Shown here piece by piece: positions 1 to 8,799 of a stretch of DNA of 64,000 nucleotides; position 1 is the stretch's first letter; every line of letters starts with the position of its first letter. The stretch lies in assembly GCA_910585015.1 (NCBI GenBank), contig CAJUCT010000013.1, forward strand, positions 1 through 64,000, written 5' to 3'. The position numbers and the translations under genes are program-made. This stretch comes from an uncultured Acetatifactor sp. Lineage in GTDB: Bacteria; Bacillota; Clostridia; Lachnospirales; Lachnospiraceae. The notes beneath the pieces are model-generated. The model was not told where the DNA came from. It searched no databases and worked only from the letters and a program-made list of their open reading frames with translations.

Positions 1-52
1 CCCAAAAGGTTTCATTTATGGTGGTGTCAAGTGTGCAGGACATGGGAGTTTA

Positions 53-155
53 GTTCCGCATGTCCCCTCCCGGCACACATGACCGGTGATCCTCATCCGG
101 CCGCTTGGGCGTCCGACCGTGGTTCAGCGCGCCGTCCGGTCAGATGTTGTTTTGT
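53..155. repeat. Dispersed hairpin repeat, copy R1 (degenerate)
   Basis: Starts with GTTCCGCATGTCCCCTCC and contains the family core words GGTGAT, CGGCCGCTTG and GGCGTCC, ending near ATGTTGTTTTG. It aligns over about 100 bases with copies at 8556, 14204, 18258, 18378 and 20729. Pairing between its ends is weak compared with R3 and R4. Its right part overlaps the last codons and stop of the permease gene (stop at 124-126), so the permease C-terminus is encoded by repeat sequence. Confidence 0.6.
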
Positions 156-891
156 AAATAAATAGCAGTACTGTATACACATAGATCGCCAGCAGACCGG
201 TCAGCAGCACATGCGCCTCCGCCCTCCCGCCATAGAGAATCTTTCCTGCCTGGGCTTGTACTCCGTGAAGATCCGGAGTCAGCTTCAGCGCATATCTAAT
301 CAGTTCTCCTCCGAAGCCGCCCACCATATCCTTCAGCAGACCCAACAGACTGTGAAAAATCCCCGCAAGGGCAGCCCCGGCGGCAATGGCGCCCGCCGCG
401 AATTTAGGGACAATGACACTGAGCAGGCTCGTCAGCATACTCACGGCAGCGACATTGATTCCCAGGATCAGGTAGGCTGGAAGCAGCCGCCACAGTTGAT
501 CCGCCCTCTGGTTCGCCAACATAAAAACGAACATGGCCGCGAAGAGAATCGCCTCCGAAACCAGCCCTGCCAGCACATTGGCAAGAGCCAGTTCGCCGTG
601 ATAGCGCCACTGGGGCACTTTCCGTATCCATACCAGATGACTTGTGCCACGCTCATATTCGTTGGGTATTGTGCCCAGGCTCGTGACCACAGTCAGCATA
701 CAGTTGACGGCGTTTACAACAGTGAGCATAATGGGACCCAGTACCTTGTAATCCGTGACGGCCACACCGTCTATGGACAGTGTACCCGACCCCGTTCCAA
801 AGAGCAGAAGCACCAGAACGCCGATGGCCGAGACGATATATAAATCCTTGCGGCGCATTTTTTCTTTTAATGCTGTTACCATGATTGTCAT
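124..891 (-). CDS. ABC transporter permease, ABC-2 type
   Basis: 255-residue integral membrane protein with about six hydrophobic segments (roughly residues 18-36, 50-72, 103-125, 135-160, 163-188, 228-248) and little else, as in ABC-2 permeases that pair with a separate ATPase. Its ATG (889-891) overlaps the TGA of the ATPase gene (888-890), so the two are translationally coupled and form one exporter. The substrate is unknown; such pairs often export peptides, drugs or lantibiotics. The last ten or so codons lie in dispersed repeat R1, so this C-terminus may differ from the ancestral one. Confidence 0.85.
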   Translation of the reverse strand: MTIMVTALKEKMRRKDLYIVSAIGVLVLLLFGTGSGTLSIDGVAVTDYKVLGPIMLTVVNAVNCMLTVVTSLGTIPNEYERGTSHLVWIRKVPQWRYHGELALANVLAGLVSEAILFAAMFVFMLANQRADQLWRLLPAYLILGINVAAVSMLTSLLSVIVPKFAAGAIAAGAALAGIFHSLLGLLKDMVGGFGGELIRYALKLTPDLHGVQAQAGKILYGGRAEAHVLLTGLLAIYVYTVLLFIYKTTSDRTAR

Positions 892-1568
892 ATGTCTGTA
901 CCTCCTACCAATTCCAGAAAAATCTCCTCAAGGCTTTTGAAATTGTTATCCGCCTTGTTCCAGGTTCCCATCTGCACCCCCTTTTTAATGATAATCCCCC
1001 TGTCACAAATCCGCTCAATATCGCTCAAAATATGGGAGTTGATGAGAATTGTCCTGCCTCCGTTTCTCAGCTTTTCGATGAGCTGCATCATTTCCAGCCG
1101 CCCCAGGGCGTCCAGCCCCGCAGTGGGCTCGTCGAGAATCAGCAGATCCGGATCCCCCAGCAGCGCCTGCCCCAGAGCAAGTCTCTGCAGCATGCCCTTG
1201 GAATAGTTCTTCACTCTCGTCCTGCTGTTTTCAAGACCCACTGTGTCGAGCAACTCCGATATTTCCGCCCTGCGTTCGGGTTTGGGAATCCTCTGGATGC
1301 CCGCATAATAATCAAGCACCTCATAGCCGTTGAGAAAAGGAGGAAAATACGGCGTCTCAGGGGAATACCCAATCCGGATCCCCTCCGCAACCCTTATCTG
1401 GCCGCTGTCAATTCCCGTAAGTCCCAGGATCATTTTGATGGTGGTGGTTTTCCCTGCGCCATTGCTCCCCAGAAAGGCGAATATTTCCCCCCTCTCAACG
1501 CTAAAGCTCAAGTTGTTTACCACACATTTCTTTTTGTACGATTTTGTGAGATTGGTACATTCCAGCAT
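888..1568 (-). CDS. ABC transporter ATP-binding protein
   Basis: 226-residue nucleotide-binding subunit. Walker A GSNGAGKTT is at 34-42, a signature motif YSKGM at about 122-126 (a variant of LSGGQ) and Walker B LLILDEP at 142-148. The start at 1568 was chosen because AGGAGG lies about 8 bases upstream and the protein begins directly with the first beta strand; a longer reading to 1637 adds an unlikely tail. It energises the permease encoded next to it. Substrate not evident. Confidence 0.9.
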   Translation of the reverse strand: MLECTNLTKSYKKKCVVNNLSFSVERGEIFAFLGSNGAGKTTTIKMILGLTGIDSGQIRVAEGIRIGYSPETPYFPPFLNGYEVLDYYAGIQRIPKPERRAEISELLDTVGLENSRTRVKNYSKGMLQRLALGQALLGDPDLLILDEPTAGLDALGRLEMMQLIEKLRNGGRTILINSHILSDIERICDRGIIIKKGVQMGTWNKADNNFKSLEEIFLELVGGTDI

Positions 1569-1660
1569 ATCTGACTCCTCCTGCCAATAGATTTTACCTT
1601 TGTCTCCCCCTGTAACGCTTACATCATACAACGCCAAGCTAAAATACAGTTAAGCGCAAC

Positions 1661-1677
1661 CTTAAGATAGGCTTAAG
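1661..1677. promoter_or_regulatory. Inverted repeat upstream of the ABC genes, possible operator
   Basis: Two CTTAAG hexamers separated by five bases (1661-1666 and 1672-1677), with flanks AAC and TT extending the symmetry imperfectly. It lies about 95 bases before the ATPase start, in a gene-free stretch of about 240 bases (1569-1805) in which nothing else stands out. The role as a regulator site is inference; no regulator gene for it is in the window. Confidence 0.25.
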
Positions 1678-1805
1678 TTTGGATGGGTACATCTAAATAC
1701 GTATTAATGCAGTATCGCAGGAGAAACCGAAGTTTGGACAAACCAAACTCCAGATATGCATGTGGAGGAAAGAATGAAAATATTTGGTGTATTGTGGTAA
1801 AATGA

Positions 1806-2264
1806 GCAAAACGCTCTGCGTTTAGCTCTCTTGATTTGCGCGGCGATGGGGAGAGCGTTGCCCGGGGTCTTGACCGGGCCCATACGGAAGCGGTGTCCAT
1901 CCTGACCTACAACGATGAAAATTCTCTCGCCTGTGCCATAGGACTTGCCTACTACAGCACGAGAAAGGATTACCGGCTTATCCGTGAACTGCCCACCGGT
2001 CATGGCTTTGCGGATATCGTGTTCCTGCCGCTGCCCTCTACAGACAGACCTGCTCTTGTGGTGTAACTCAAATATGACCGGACCGCCCATGCTGCCATAC
2101 AGCAGCTCAAGGACAGACACTACACGCAGGCACTGGAAGGCTACACCGGCGAGATCCTGCCGGTTGGAATAGGCTATGACAGAGAGAACAAAAATAAGCC
2201 ACACAGCTGTGTGATAGAGAGACTGGAAAACTATGATCCACAAAAACTATGCGGTAGAAGTTAA
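1806..2264 (+). pseudogene. Decayed AAA-ATPase/PD-(D/E)XK nuclease-like gene (C-terminal remnant)
   Basis: The frame reads LRGDGESVARGLDRAH, then NDENSLACAIGLAYYS, then ELPTGHGFADIVFLPLP and ALVV, then a TAA stop at 2064-2066, and resumes in the same frame with LKYDRTAHAAIQQ through VGIGYDRENKNKPHSCVIERLENY to a stop at 2264. This is the C-terminal PD-(D/E)XK-like half of the AAA-ATPase family (PF09820/PF08011 type). The premature stop falls exactly where the family has the catalytic Glu of VVELKYD. The N-terminal ATPase half is missing. It is the only leftover of this gene here; intact and decayed relatives lie at 34-36.3 kb. Confidence 0.8.
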
Positions 2265-2281
2265 ATACAACCTTCTACCGC
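2240..2281 (-). terminator. Probable terminator after gltD
   Basis: A perfect 10-bp stem (GCGGTAGAAG at 2251-2260 with CTTCTACCGC at 2272-2281) around an 11-base loop lies about 75 bases beyond the gltD stop. On the minus strand it is followed, after ATAG, by a run of five T. The T-run is slightly displaced, so strength is uncertain. It also ends the remnant pseudogene on the plus strand, without a T-run there. Confidence 0.5.
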
Positions 2282-2356
2282 ATACCCTTTGTTTTCCATA
2301 TACTTTGGAATCTACCCTGACCAGAATAACCAAAGTCAAGTCTATATGTCCATGTT

Positions 2357-3850
2357 TCACTGCACCACCAGATTCGAGTATCCCATTAAGCTCTCGTCCA
2401 CGGCCCGGGCAGCCTCCCGGCCCTCCCGGATGGCCCACACCACCAGGGACTGTCCACGGTGCATGTCCCCGGCCACAAACACGTTCTCCACGCTGGTCCG
2501 GTACTGGCCCGGCGCTGTCTTCACGTTGGTGCGCTCATTTCTCTCCACGCCGAAAGCCTCCGCCACATAGTCCTGGCTGCCCAGAAAGCCTGCGGCGATG
2601 AGTACAATATCCGCCTCCAGGGTCTGCTCGCTGCCGGGAATCTCCTGCATGTTCATGCGGCCGCTCTCCGGATCTTTGCTCCAGGACAGCTTTACCACCT
2701 TCACTGCCTTCAGGTTTCCCTCCTTATCTTTCACAAACTCCTTCACGGTGGACTCATAGATCCGGGGATCATGGCCGTACAGGGCAATGGCCTCCTCCTG
2801 GCCGTAGTCGGTCTTGCAGACCTTGGGCCACTCTGGCCAGGGATTGTCCTGGGCCCTCTGATCCGGGGCCTTGGGCATCATCTCAATCTGGGTCACGGCC
2901 TTCGCCCCATGACGGATGGCCGTACCCACGCAATCGTTGCCTGTGTCCCCGCCGCCGATGATCACCACGGCTTTTCCCTTGGTTTCCACATACTTTTTGT
3001 CCGCAAAATCAGAGTCCAACAGACTCTTAGTATTGGCCGCCAGAAAGTCCACGGCAAAATAAATCCCCTTGGCATCCCTGCCGGGGGCCTTGATATCTCT
3101 GGGATTGGAAGCGCCGCAGGCCAACACCACCCGATCAAAGTCCTGCAAAATCTTATGTGCCTTCACATCCCGGCCCACATCCACGCCGGTGCGGAACGTG
3201 ATGCCCTCCTCCTCCATGATCTTCACCTTGCGGTCTATGACATGCTTTTCCAGTTTCATATTGGGAATGCCGTACATAAGCAGTCCCCCCACCCTGTCGG
3301 AACGCTCAAACACAGTGACGCTGTGCCCCCGGCGGTTCAGCTGATCCGCCGCCGCCAGTCCCGAAGGGCCGCTGCCGATGACGGCTACTTTCTTCCCTGT
3401 GCGCACTTTGGGCGGATCAGCCACCGCATATCCCTGCCGGTAAGCATACTCAATAATAGCGTACTCATTTTCTTTGGTGGCCACCGGCTCCCCGTGAAGT
3501 CCGCAGGTACAGGCCGCCTCACACAGCGCGGGGCACACCCGGGAGGTAAATTCAGGAAAGCTGCTGGTCTTTTTCAGCCTCTTATATGCCTGCTCCCAGT
3601 TGCCGCGATACACCAGATCATTCCACTCCGGGATCAGATTGTGCAGCGGACAGCCGCTGGCCATGCCGCACAGCATCATCCCCGACTGACAGAAAGGCAC
3701 ACCGCACTCCATACACCTGGCTCCCTGGAGCTGCTGCTTTTCCCTGGGCAGATGCTCATGAAATTCCTCAAAATGCTTAATTCTCTCCAGGGGCGCCGCA
3801 GCAGCGGACACCTCCCTGTCATATTCCATAAAACCTGTAGGTTTTCCCAT
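2357..3850 (-). CDS. gltD: Glutamate synthase, small (beta) subunit
   Basis: 497-residue flavoprotein that takes electrons from NAD(P)H and passes them through FAD and iron-sulfur clusters to the large subunit, which makes glutamate from glutamine and 2-oxoglutarate. N-terminal cysteines C46, C49, C54 and C61/C67 suit the [4Fe-4S] domain; the FAD motif GSGPSG is at 159-164 and the NADPH motif GGGDTGN near 299-305. The start at 3850 (MGKPTGF) is set by AGGAGGT about ten bases upstream; a longer reading to 3964 has no support. It follows gltB after a 132-base structured gap. Confidence 0.95.
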   Translation of the reverse strand: MGKPTGFMEYDREVSAAAAPLERIKHFEEFHEHLPREKQQLQGARCMECGVPFCQSGMMLCGMASGCPLHNLIPEWNDLVYRGNWEQAYKRLKKTSSFPEFTSRVCPALCEAACTCGLHGEPVATKENEYAIIEYAYRQGYAVADPPKVRTGKKVAVIGSGPSGLAAADQLNRRGHSVTVFERSDRVGGLLMYGIPNMKLEKHVIDRKVKIMEEEGITFRTGVDVGRDVKAHKILQDFDRVVLACGASNPRDIKAPGRDAKGIYFAVDFLAANTKSLLDSDFADKKYVETKGKAVVIIGGGDTGNDCVGTAIRHGAKAVTQIEMMPKAPDQRAQDNPWPEWPKVCKTDYGQEEAIALYGHDPRIYESTVKEFVKDKEGNLKAVKVVKLSWSKDPESGRMNMQEIPGSEQTLEADIVLIAAGFLGSQDYVAEAFGVERNERTNVKTAPGQYRTSVENVFVAGDMHRGQSLVVWAIREGREAARAVDESLMGYSNLVVQ

Positions 3851-3872
3851 TTCTTTCTTACCTCCTATAAAA

Positions 3873-3957
3873 GTCGCTGCGCGACGGCACTGACGGGTGA
3901 TATCCACCCAGCATAATACCTGGCTTTGCATATGCCCCAGGTTGAATCTGGTGGATA
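3873..3957. other. Structured gltB-gltD intergenic region
   Basis: The 132-base gap holds nested inverted repeats: an outer perfect 8-bp pair (TATCCACC at 3901-3908, GGTGGATA at 3950-3957), an inner 6-bp pair (ACCTGG 3918-3923, CCAGGT 3937-3942) and, nearer gltD, GTCGC/GCGAC (3873-3877, 3881-3885), which on the minus strand is followed by TTTT just before the gltD ribosome binding site. A role in mRNA processing or in setting the GltB:GltD ratio is inference. Confidence 0.45.
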
Positions 3958-3982
3958 CAAACACTGTGTCTGCCCTGAAGCC

Positions 3983-6900
3983 TCACTTCCGGGTGTTGGC
4001 GTAGAACGCCTCGATCTGCGCCTGCTCCGCGCTCAGCCCCTTCTCCTCCATCTGGACGATAGTCTTCAGCACCCGCTCGTAGTCGTGGGGAATGATCTTC
4101 TTGAACCTAGGCAAGTACTCCCCAAAATGTTCCAGCACCTCCCGGCCCTTGGCGGATCCCGTCATGGCCACATGCTCCCGGATCATCTCTTTCAATTCCT
4201 GCACATCATATTTGGAAGTGATCTCATAGGAGGAAACCATCTCCTTGTTCAGTCTCTTGTACAGATCGCTGCCCTCGTCCAGCACATAGGCCACGCCGCC
4301 GCTCATCCCGGCGGCGAAATTCTTGCCGGTGGGTCCCAGCACTGCCACACAGCCCCCGGTCATATACTCACAGCCGTGGTCGCCCACGCCCTCCACCACA
4401 GCCCGGGCCCCGGAGTTGCGCACACAGAACCGCTCGCCCGCCACGCCGTTTATAAAAGCCTTGCCGCTGGTGGCTCCATACAGGGCCACATTGCCGATGA
4501 TAATATTTTCCTCCGCCTTAAAGCGGCTTCCCTTGGGCGGGTAGACCACCAGCTTGCCGCCGGAGAGGCCCTTGCCGAAATAATCGTTGGAATCCCCTAC
4601 AAGTTCCAGGGTCAGCCCCTTAGGGATAAACGCTCCAAAAGACTGTCCCCCCGCGCCGCTGCACAGCACATGGAAAGTGTCCTCCTCCAGCGTATCCCCA
4701 AATTTTCTGGTGATCTCACTGCCCAGAATGGTGCCGAAAGCCCTGTCCGTGTTGCCCACATCCACGGAGACGCTGCGTTTCTGGCCTGTCTCCAGCGCCT
4801 TGGACAACTGCTTTAACAATACTTTCTCATCCAACGTCTTCTCCAGTGCAAAATCATACGCCTGCCCGGGATCAAACACCGCGCTGTTCTTCCTGCCCGC
4901 ATAGGGGTTCTCCAGAATCCGGGACAGATCCACCTCCTGCTGCCGCCGGGTCAGGTCATCCCTCACCTTCAACAGATCCGTGCGACCCACCAGTTCATCC
5001 ACGGTCTTTACTCCCAGCCGGGCCATATATTCCCGCAGTTCCTGGGCGATAAAGCGCATAAAATTCTCCACATACTCGGGCTTGCCCTTAAAGTTTTTAC
5101 GCAGCTGCGGGTTCTGGGTAGCCACGCCCACCGGACAGGTGTCCAGATTGCACACCCGCATCATGACGCAGCCCATGGTCACCAGGGGCGCCGTGGCAAA
5201 GCCAAACTCCTCCGCTCCCAGAATGGCCGCTATGGCCACATCCCGGCCGCTCATGAGTTTGCCGTCGGTCTCGATGCGGACCCTGCCCCGCAGGCCGTTC
5301 ATAATCAAAGTCTGATGCGTCTCCGCCAGCCCCAGTTCCCAGGGCAGACCCGCATTGTGGATGGAGCTTCTGGGGGCCGCTCCCGTGCCCCCGTCATAGC
5401 CGGACACCAGAATCACCTGGGCCCCGGCCTTGGCCACGCCCGCCGCCACGGTGCCCACCCCCGCCTCTGACACCAACTTCACGGAGATCCGAGCCCGGGT
5501 GTTGGCATTTTTCAAATCATAAATCAACTGAGCCAGATCCTCGATGGAGTAAATATCGTGGTGGGGCGGCGGGGAGATCAGGGACACGCCGGGGGTGGAG
5601 TGGCGGGTCTTGGCAATCCAGGGATATACCTTACCGCCGGGCAGATGCCCGCCCTCGCCGGGCTTTGCCCCCTGGGCCATCTTGATCTGAATCTCCTGGG
5701 CGCTGACCAGATAGCGGCTGGTCACGCCGAAGCGCCCGCTGGCCACCTGTTTGATGGCGGAACAACGGTTTACGCCGTCCGGCGATACGGACAGCCGCTC
5801 CGGCTCCTCGCCTCCCTCGCCGGAATTGCTCTTGCCGTGGAGACGGTTCATGGCGATGGCCATGGTCTCATGAGCTTCCTTTGAGATGGAGCCGTAGGAC
5901 ATGGCACCTGTCTTAAACCGGGTCACAATGCTCTCCACCGGCTCCACGGATTCCAGCGGGACGCCTTTTTTCGGGTAGGCAAAATCCATCAGTCCCCGCA
6001 GATTTTTCACGGATTCCTCGTCATTCACCAGAGCGGTGTACTGTTTGAACAATTCGTAGTCCCCCCGCCTGGTGGATTCCTGCAGCAGATGGATAGTAGC
6101 CGGATTGTACAGATGCTCCTCGCCGCCGCTGCGCAGCTTGTGGTGGCCCGGGCTGTCCAGGGTCAGATCATTGTAAAGCCCCAGCGGGTCAAAGGCCATG
6201 GAGTGCAGCCGGTCCATATCTTCCTCGATATCCTTTAAGGTAATGCCGCCCACCCGGCTCACGGTGCCTGCGAAATAGCGCTCAATCACCTCCGGATCAA
6301 TGCCGATGGCTTCAAAAATTTTCGATCCCTGGTAGGATTGGATGGTGCTGATGCCCATCTTAGAGGCGATCTTCACGATGCCATGGAGTATGGCGTTATT
6401 GTAGTCGTCCACCGCCGCGTAGTAATCCTTATCCAGCATATTGTTGTCTATGAGTTCCCTGACGGACTCCTGGGCCAGATAGGGGTTGATGGCACAGGCC
6501 CCGTAGCCCAGCAGGGTGGCAAAATGATGCACTTCCCTGGGTTCGCCGGACTCCAGGATCAGCGCCACACGGGTGCGCTTCTTGGTGCGCACCAGGTATT
6601 GGTTCAGCGCCGACACCGCCAGCAGGGAGGGGATGGCCACATGGTTCTCGTCCACGCCCCGGTCCGAAAGAATCAGCACATTGGCGCCGTCCCGGTAGGC
6701 CCGGTCCGCCTCCACATACAGCCGATCGATGGCCCGCTCCAGGCTGGTATTTTTATAGTAGGTGATGGGAACCACTTCCACCCGGAAGCCCTCCACCTTC
6801 ATCTCCTTGATCTTCAGCAGATCCGTGGTGGTCAGGATGGGATTGTTCACCTTAAGCACCTTGCAGTTCTCCGGGGACTCCTGCAGCAGGTTCCCCTCCG

Positions 6901-8530
6901 CGCCGATGTACACGGTGGTGGAGGTCACAATCTCCTCCCGGATGGCGTCTATGGGCGGATTGGTCACCTGGGCAAACAACTGCTTGAAATAGTGAAACAG
7001 CGGATGATGAGTCCTGCTCAGCACCGGCAGAGGTGTGTCCACCCCCATGGCGGCGATGGCCTCCCCGCCTTTCTCGGCCATGGGCAGGATACTGGTCTTA
7101 AGATCATCATAGGTATAGCCAAAGGCTTTCTGCATCCGCTGCCTCTCCTCGTACCCGTACTCGGGCACCCGCCGGTTGGGGATCTTTAAGTCATGGAGTT
7201 CCACCAGATTGCTGTCCAGCCATTCCCCGTAGGGCTGTCGGGAGGCATAGCTTTCCTTCAGCCGATCATCGTCTATGACCTCCCCCCTGACCGTGTCCAC
7301 CAGCAGCATTTTACCGGGACGCAGTCGATCCTTTTTAATGATTTTGGCAGTGTCAATATCCAGCACCCCCACCTCCGAGGAAAGGATCAATTGATCGTCC
7401 TCGGTGATCATATACCGGGAGGGACGCAGGCCGTTTCGGTCCAGCACCGCCCCCATCACATCTCCGTCGGAAAAGAGAATGGAGGCCGGGCCGTCCCAGG
7501 GCTCCATCATAGTGGCATAATACTGGTAGAAGTCTCTCTTGCTCTGGGACATGGCCTTGTCGCCATTCCAGGGCTCCGGAATGGCGATCATCACCGCCAG
7601 GGGCAGTTCCACGCCGCTCATCACCAGAAATTCCAGCGTGTTATCCAGCATGGCGGAATCGGATCCCGTCTTGCTGATGGCGGGCAGTACCTTGTGCAGC
7701 TGTCCTTTCAGATACCCCGAGGACATATTTTCCTCTCTTGCCAGCATCTTGTCCGCATTGCCCCGAATGGTATTGATCTCCCCGTTATGTACGATAAAAC
7801 GGTTGGGGTGAGCCCTCTCCCAGCTGGGGTTGGTGTTGGTGGAAAAGCGGGAGTGTACCATGGCGATGGCGGAGGCAAAGTCCGGGCTCTGGAGATCCGC
7901 AAAGAAAGTCCGAAGCTGTCCCACCAGGAACATGCCCTTGTACACGATGGTCCGGCTGGACAGGGACACCACGTAGGTGTCATCCGTGGACTGCTCGAAT
8001 ACCCTCCGGGCGATATAGAGCCTGCGGTCAAAGGCCAGACCCTTGGATACATCCGCCGGTTTTTCCACGAAAGCCTGCTGGATGCAGGGCATACACTCCA
8101 CCGCCTTGTGGCCCAGCACATTCGGGAAAGTGGGCACCTCCCTCCAGCCCAGGAACTTCATCCCCTCTTTTTCCACAATGATCTCAAACATCTTTCTGGC
8201 CTGGTTGCGGCGCAGTTCCTCCTGGGGAAAGAAGAACATGCCCACGCCGTACTCCCTCTCCCCGCCGATCTGTATGTCCAGCGCCTGGGTCACTCTCTTG
8301 AAAAATCGATGAGGCACCTGGGTCAGGATGCCCACGCCGTCCCCGGTCTTGCCCTCGGCGTCCTTACCCGCCCTGTGCTCCAGATTCTCCACAATCTTCA
8401 GGGCGTTTTCCACCGTGGCATGGCTCTTCTCCCCCTTTATGTTCACGCAGGCTCCTATGCCACAGTTGTCATGCTCAAACTCCTCCCGGTACAGAGGCGC
8501 CTGGGGAAGCTTTTTTTTCACATCAAACAT
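3983..8530 (-). CDS. gltB: Glutamate synthase, large (alpha) subunit
   Basis: 1515 residues, the usual length. An N-terminal Ntn-type glutamine amidotransferase begins at Cys23 (EHDNCGIG), so a 22-residue propeptide must be removed to free the catalytic cysteine. A central linker domain, the FMN-binding synthase barrel with the [3Fe-4S] cysteines (GCVMMRVCNLDTCPVG, about residues 1119-1132) and the C-terminal GXGXG beta-helix follow. Ammonia from glutamine is channelled to 2-oxoglutarate. The start is preceded by AAGGGAG. The gene begins the gltBD operon; its leader holds repeat R2, and a promoter plus terminator-like hairpin lie further upstream. Confidence 0.96.
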   Translation of the reverse strand: MFDVKKKLPQAPLYREEFEHDNCGIGACVNIKGEKSHATVENALKIVENLEHRAGKDAEGKTGDGVGILTQVPHRFFKRVTQALDIQIGGEREYGVGMFFFPQEELRRNQARKMFEIIVEKEGMKFLGWREVPTFPNVLGHKAVECMPCIQQAFVEKPADVSKGLAFDRRLYIARRVFEQSTDDTYVVSLSSRTIVYKGMFLVGQLRTFFADLQSPDFASAIAMVHSRFSTNTNPSWERAHPNRFIVHNGEINTIRGNADKMLAREENMSSGYLKGQLHKVLPAISKTGSDSAMLDNTLEFLVMSGVELPLAVMIAIPEPWNGDKAMSQSKRDFYQYYATMMEPWDGPASILFSDGDVMGAVLDRNGLRPSRYMITEDDQLILSSEVGVLDIDTAKIIKKDRLRPGKMLLVDTVRGEVIDDDRLKESYASRQPYGEWLDSNLVELHDLKIPNRRVPEYGYEERQRMQKAFGYTYDDLKTSILPMAEKGGEAIAAMGVDTPLPVLSRTHHPLFHYFKQLFAQVTNPPIDAIREEIVTSTTVYIGAEGNLLQESPENCKVLKVNNPILTTTDLLKIKEMKVEGFRVEVVPITYYKNTSLERAIDRLYVEADRAYRDGANVLILSDRGVDENHVAIPSLLAVSALNQYLVRTKKRTRVALILESGEPREVHHFATLLGYGACAINPYLAQESVRELIDNNMLDKDYYAAVDDYNNAILHGIVKIASKMGISTIQSYQGSKIFEAIGIDPEVIERYFAGTVSRVGGITLKDIEEDMDRLHSMAFDPLGLYNDLTLDSPGHHKLRSGGEEHLYNPATIHLLQESTRRGDYELFKQYTALVNDEESVKNLRGLMDFAYPKKGVPLESVEPVESIVTRFKTGAMSYGSISKEAHETMAIAMNRLHGKSNSGEGGEEPERLSVSPDGVNRCSAIKQVASGRFGVTSRYLVSAQEIQIKMAQGAKPGEGGHLPGGKVYPWIAKTRHSTPGVSLISPPPHHDIYSIEDLAQLIYDLKNANTRARISVKLVSEAGVGTVAAGVAKAGAQVILVSGYDGGTGAAPRSSIHNAGLPWELGLAETHQTLIMNGLRGRVRIETDGKLMSGRDVAIAAILGAEEFGFATAPLVTMGCVMMRVCNLDTCPVGVATQNPQLRKNFKGKPEYVENFMRFIAQELREYMARLGVKTVDELVGRTDLLKVRDDLTRRQQEVDLSRILENPYAGRKNSAVFDPGQAYDFALEKTLDEKVLLKQLSKALETGQKRSVSVDVGNTDRAFGTILGSEITRKFGDTLEEDTFHVLCSGAGGQSFGAFIPKGLTLELVGDSNDYFGKGLSGGKLVVYPPKGSRFKAEENIIIGNVALYGATSGKAFINGVAGERFCVRNSGARAVVEGVGDHGCEYMTGGCVAVLGPTGKNFAAGMSGGVAYVLDEGSDLYKRLNKEMVSSYEITSKYDVQELKEMIREHVAMTGSAKGREVLEHFGEYLPRFKKIIPHDYERVLKTIVQMEEKGLSAEQAQIEAFYANTRK

Positions 8531-8555
8531 ATTCTGTTCTCCCTTCTATATTAGA

Positions 8556-8657
8556 GTTCCGCATGTTCCCTCCAACCGCATACGACGGGTGATCCACATC
8601 AGGCCGCTTGAGGCGTCCTTATGTGCATCAATGCGCTTTCCGGGTACATGCTGTTTT
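8556..8657. repeat. Dispersed hairpin repeat, copy R2 (gltB leader)
   Basis: Begins GTTCCGCATGTTCCCTCC, ends ACATGCTGTTTTG. The outer arms GCATGTTCCC and GGGTACATGC pair with one mismatch; the inner arms GATCCACAT and ATGTGCATC also pair with one mismatch, around an apical GCC/GGC hairpin. A truncated left end (TTTGCATGTTCCCTCAC) sits just beyond, at 8671-8688. The copy is in the 5' leader of gltB, 25 bases before its start. Confidence 0.75.
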
Positions 8658-8689
8658 GTTTGGACCTTGAGCTTTGCATGTTCCCTCAC

Positions 8690-8733
8690 ACAAAAAAGTC
8701 GCAATGGGGCCTTTATGCACCTCATTGCGACTT
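8690..8733 (-). terminator. Rho-independent terminator (or leader attenuator) before gltB
   Basis: On the minus strand AAGTCGCAATG pairs with CATTGCGACTT (plus-strand arms 8696-8706 and 8723-8733) and is followed by TTTTTTG. It ends transcription arriving from the HAD-CPBP gene, but it also lies just downstream of a promoter-like sequence at 8745-8773, so it may act as an attenuator of gltBD. Confidence 0.75.
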
Positions 8734-8744
8734 ACTTAACGTAT

Positions 8745-8773
8745 ACTATACATCTTTTTTTCTAATCTGTAAA
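8745..8773 (-). promoter_or_regulatory. Promoter-like sequence for gltBD
   Basis: On the minus strand: -35 TTTACA (8773-8768), 17-base spacer, -10 TATAGT (8750-8745). Predicted start near 8738, only a few bases before the terminator-like hairpin, giving a gltB leader of about 200 bases. Sequence-based only. Confidence 0.5.
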
Positions 8774-8799
8774 TAAAAACTTTTTAAAGAATTGTCAGA

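Noticed and set aside
1704..2243. 179-codon minus-strand frame
   Set aside because: Antisense to the recognisable PD-(D/E)XK remnant; no similarity of its own.
2459..3916. Open frame of 485 codons on the plus strand
   Set aside because: Lies antisense to gltD, no ribosome site, and composition is that of a shadow frame in a GC-rich gene.
7193..8554. Open frame of 453 codons on the plus strand
   Set aside because: Antisense to the N-terminal half of gltB, which is fully conserved; shadow frame.
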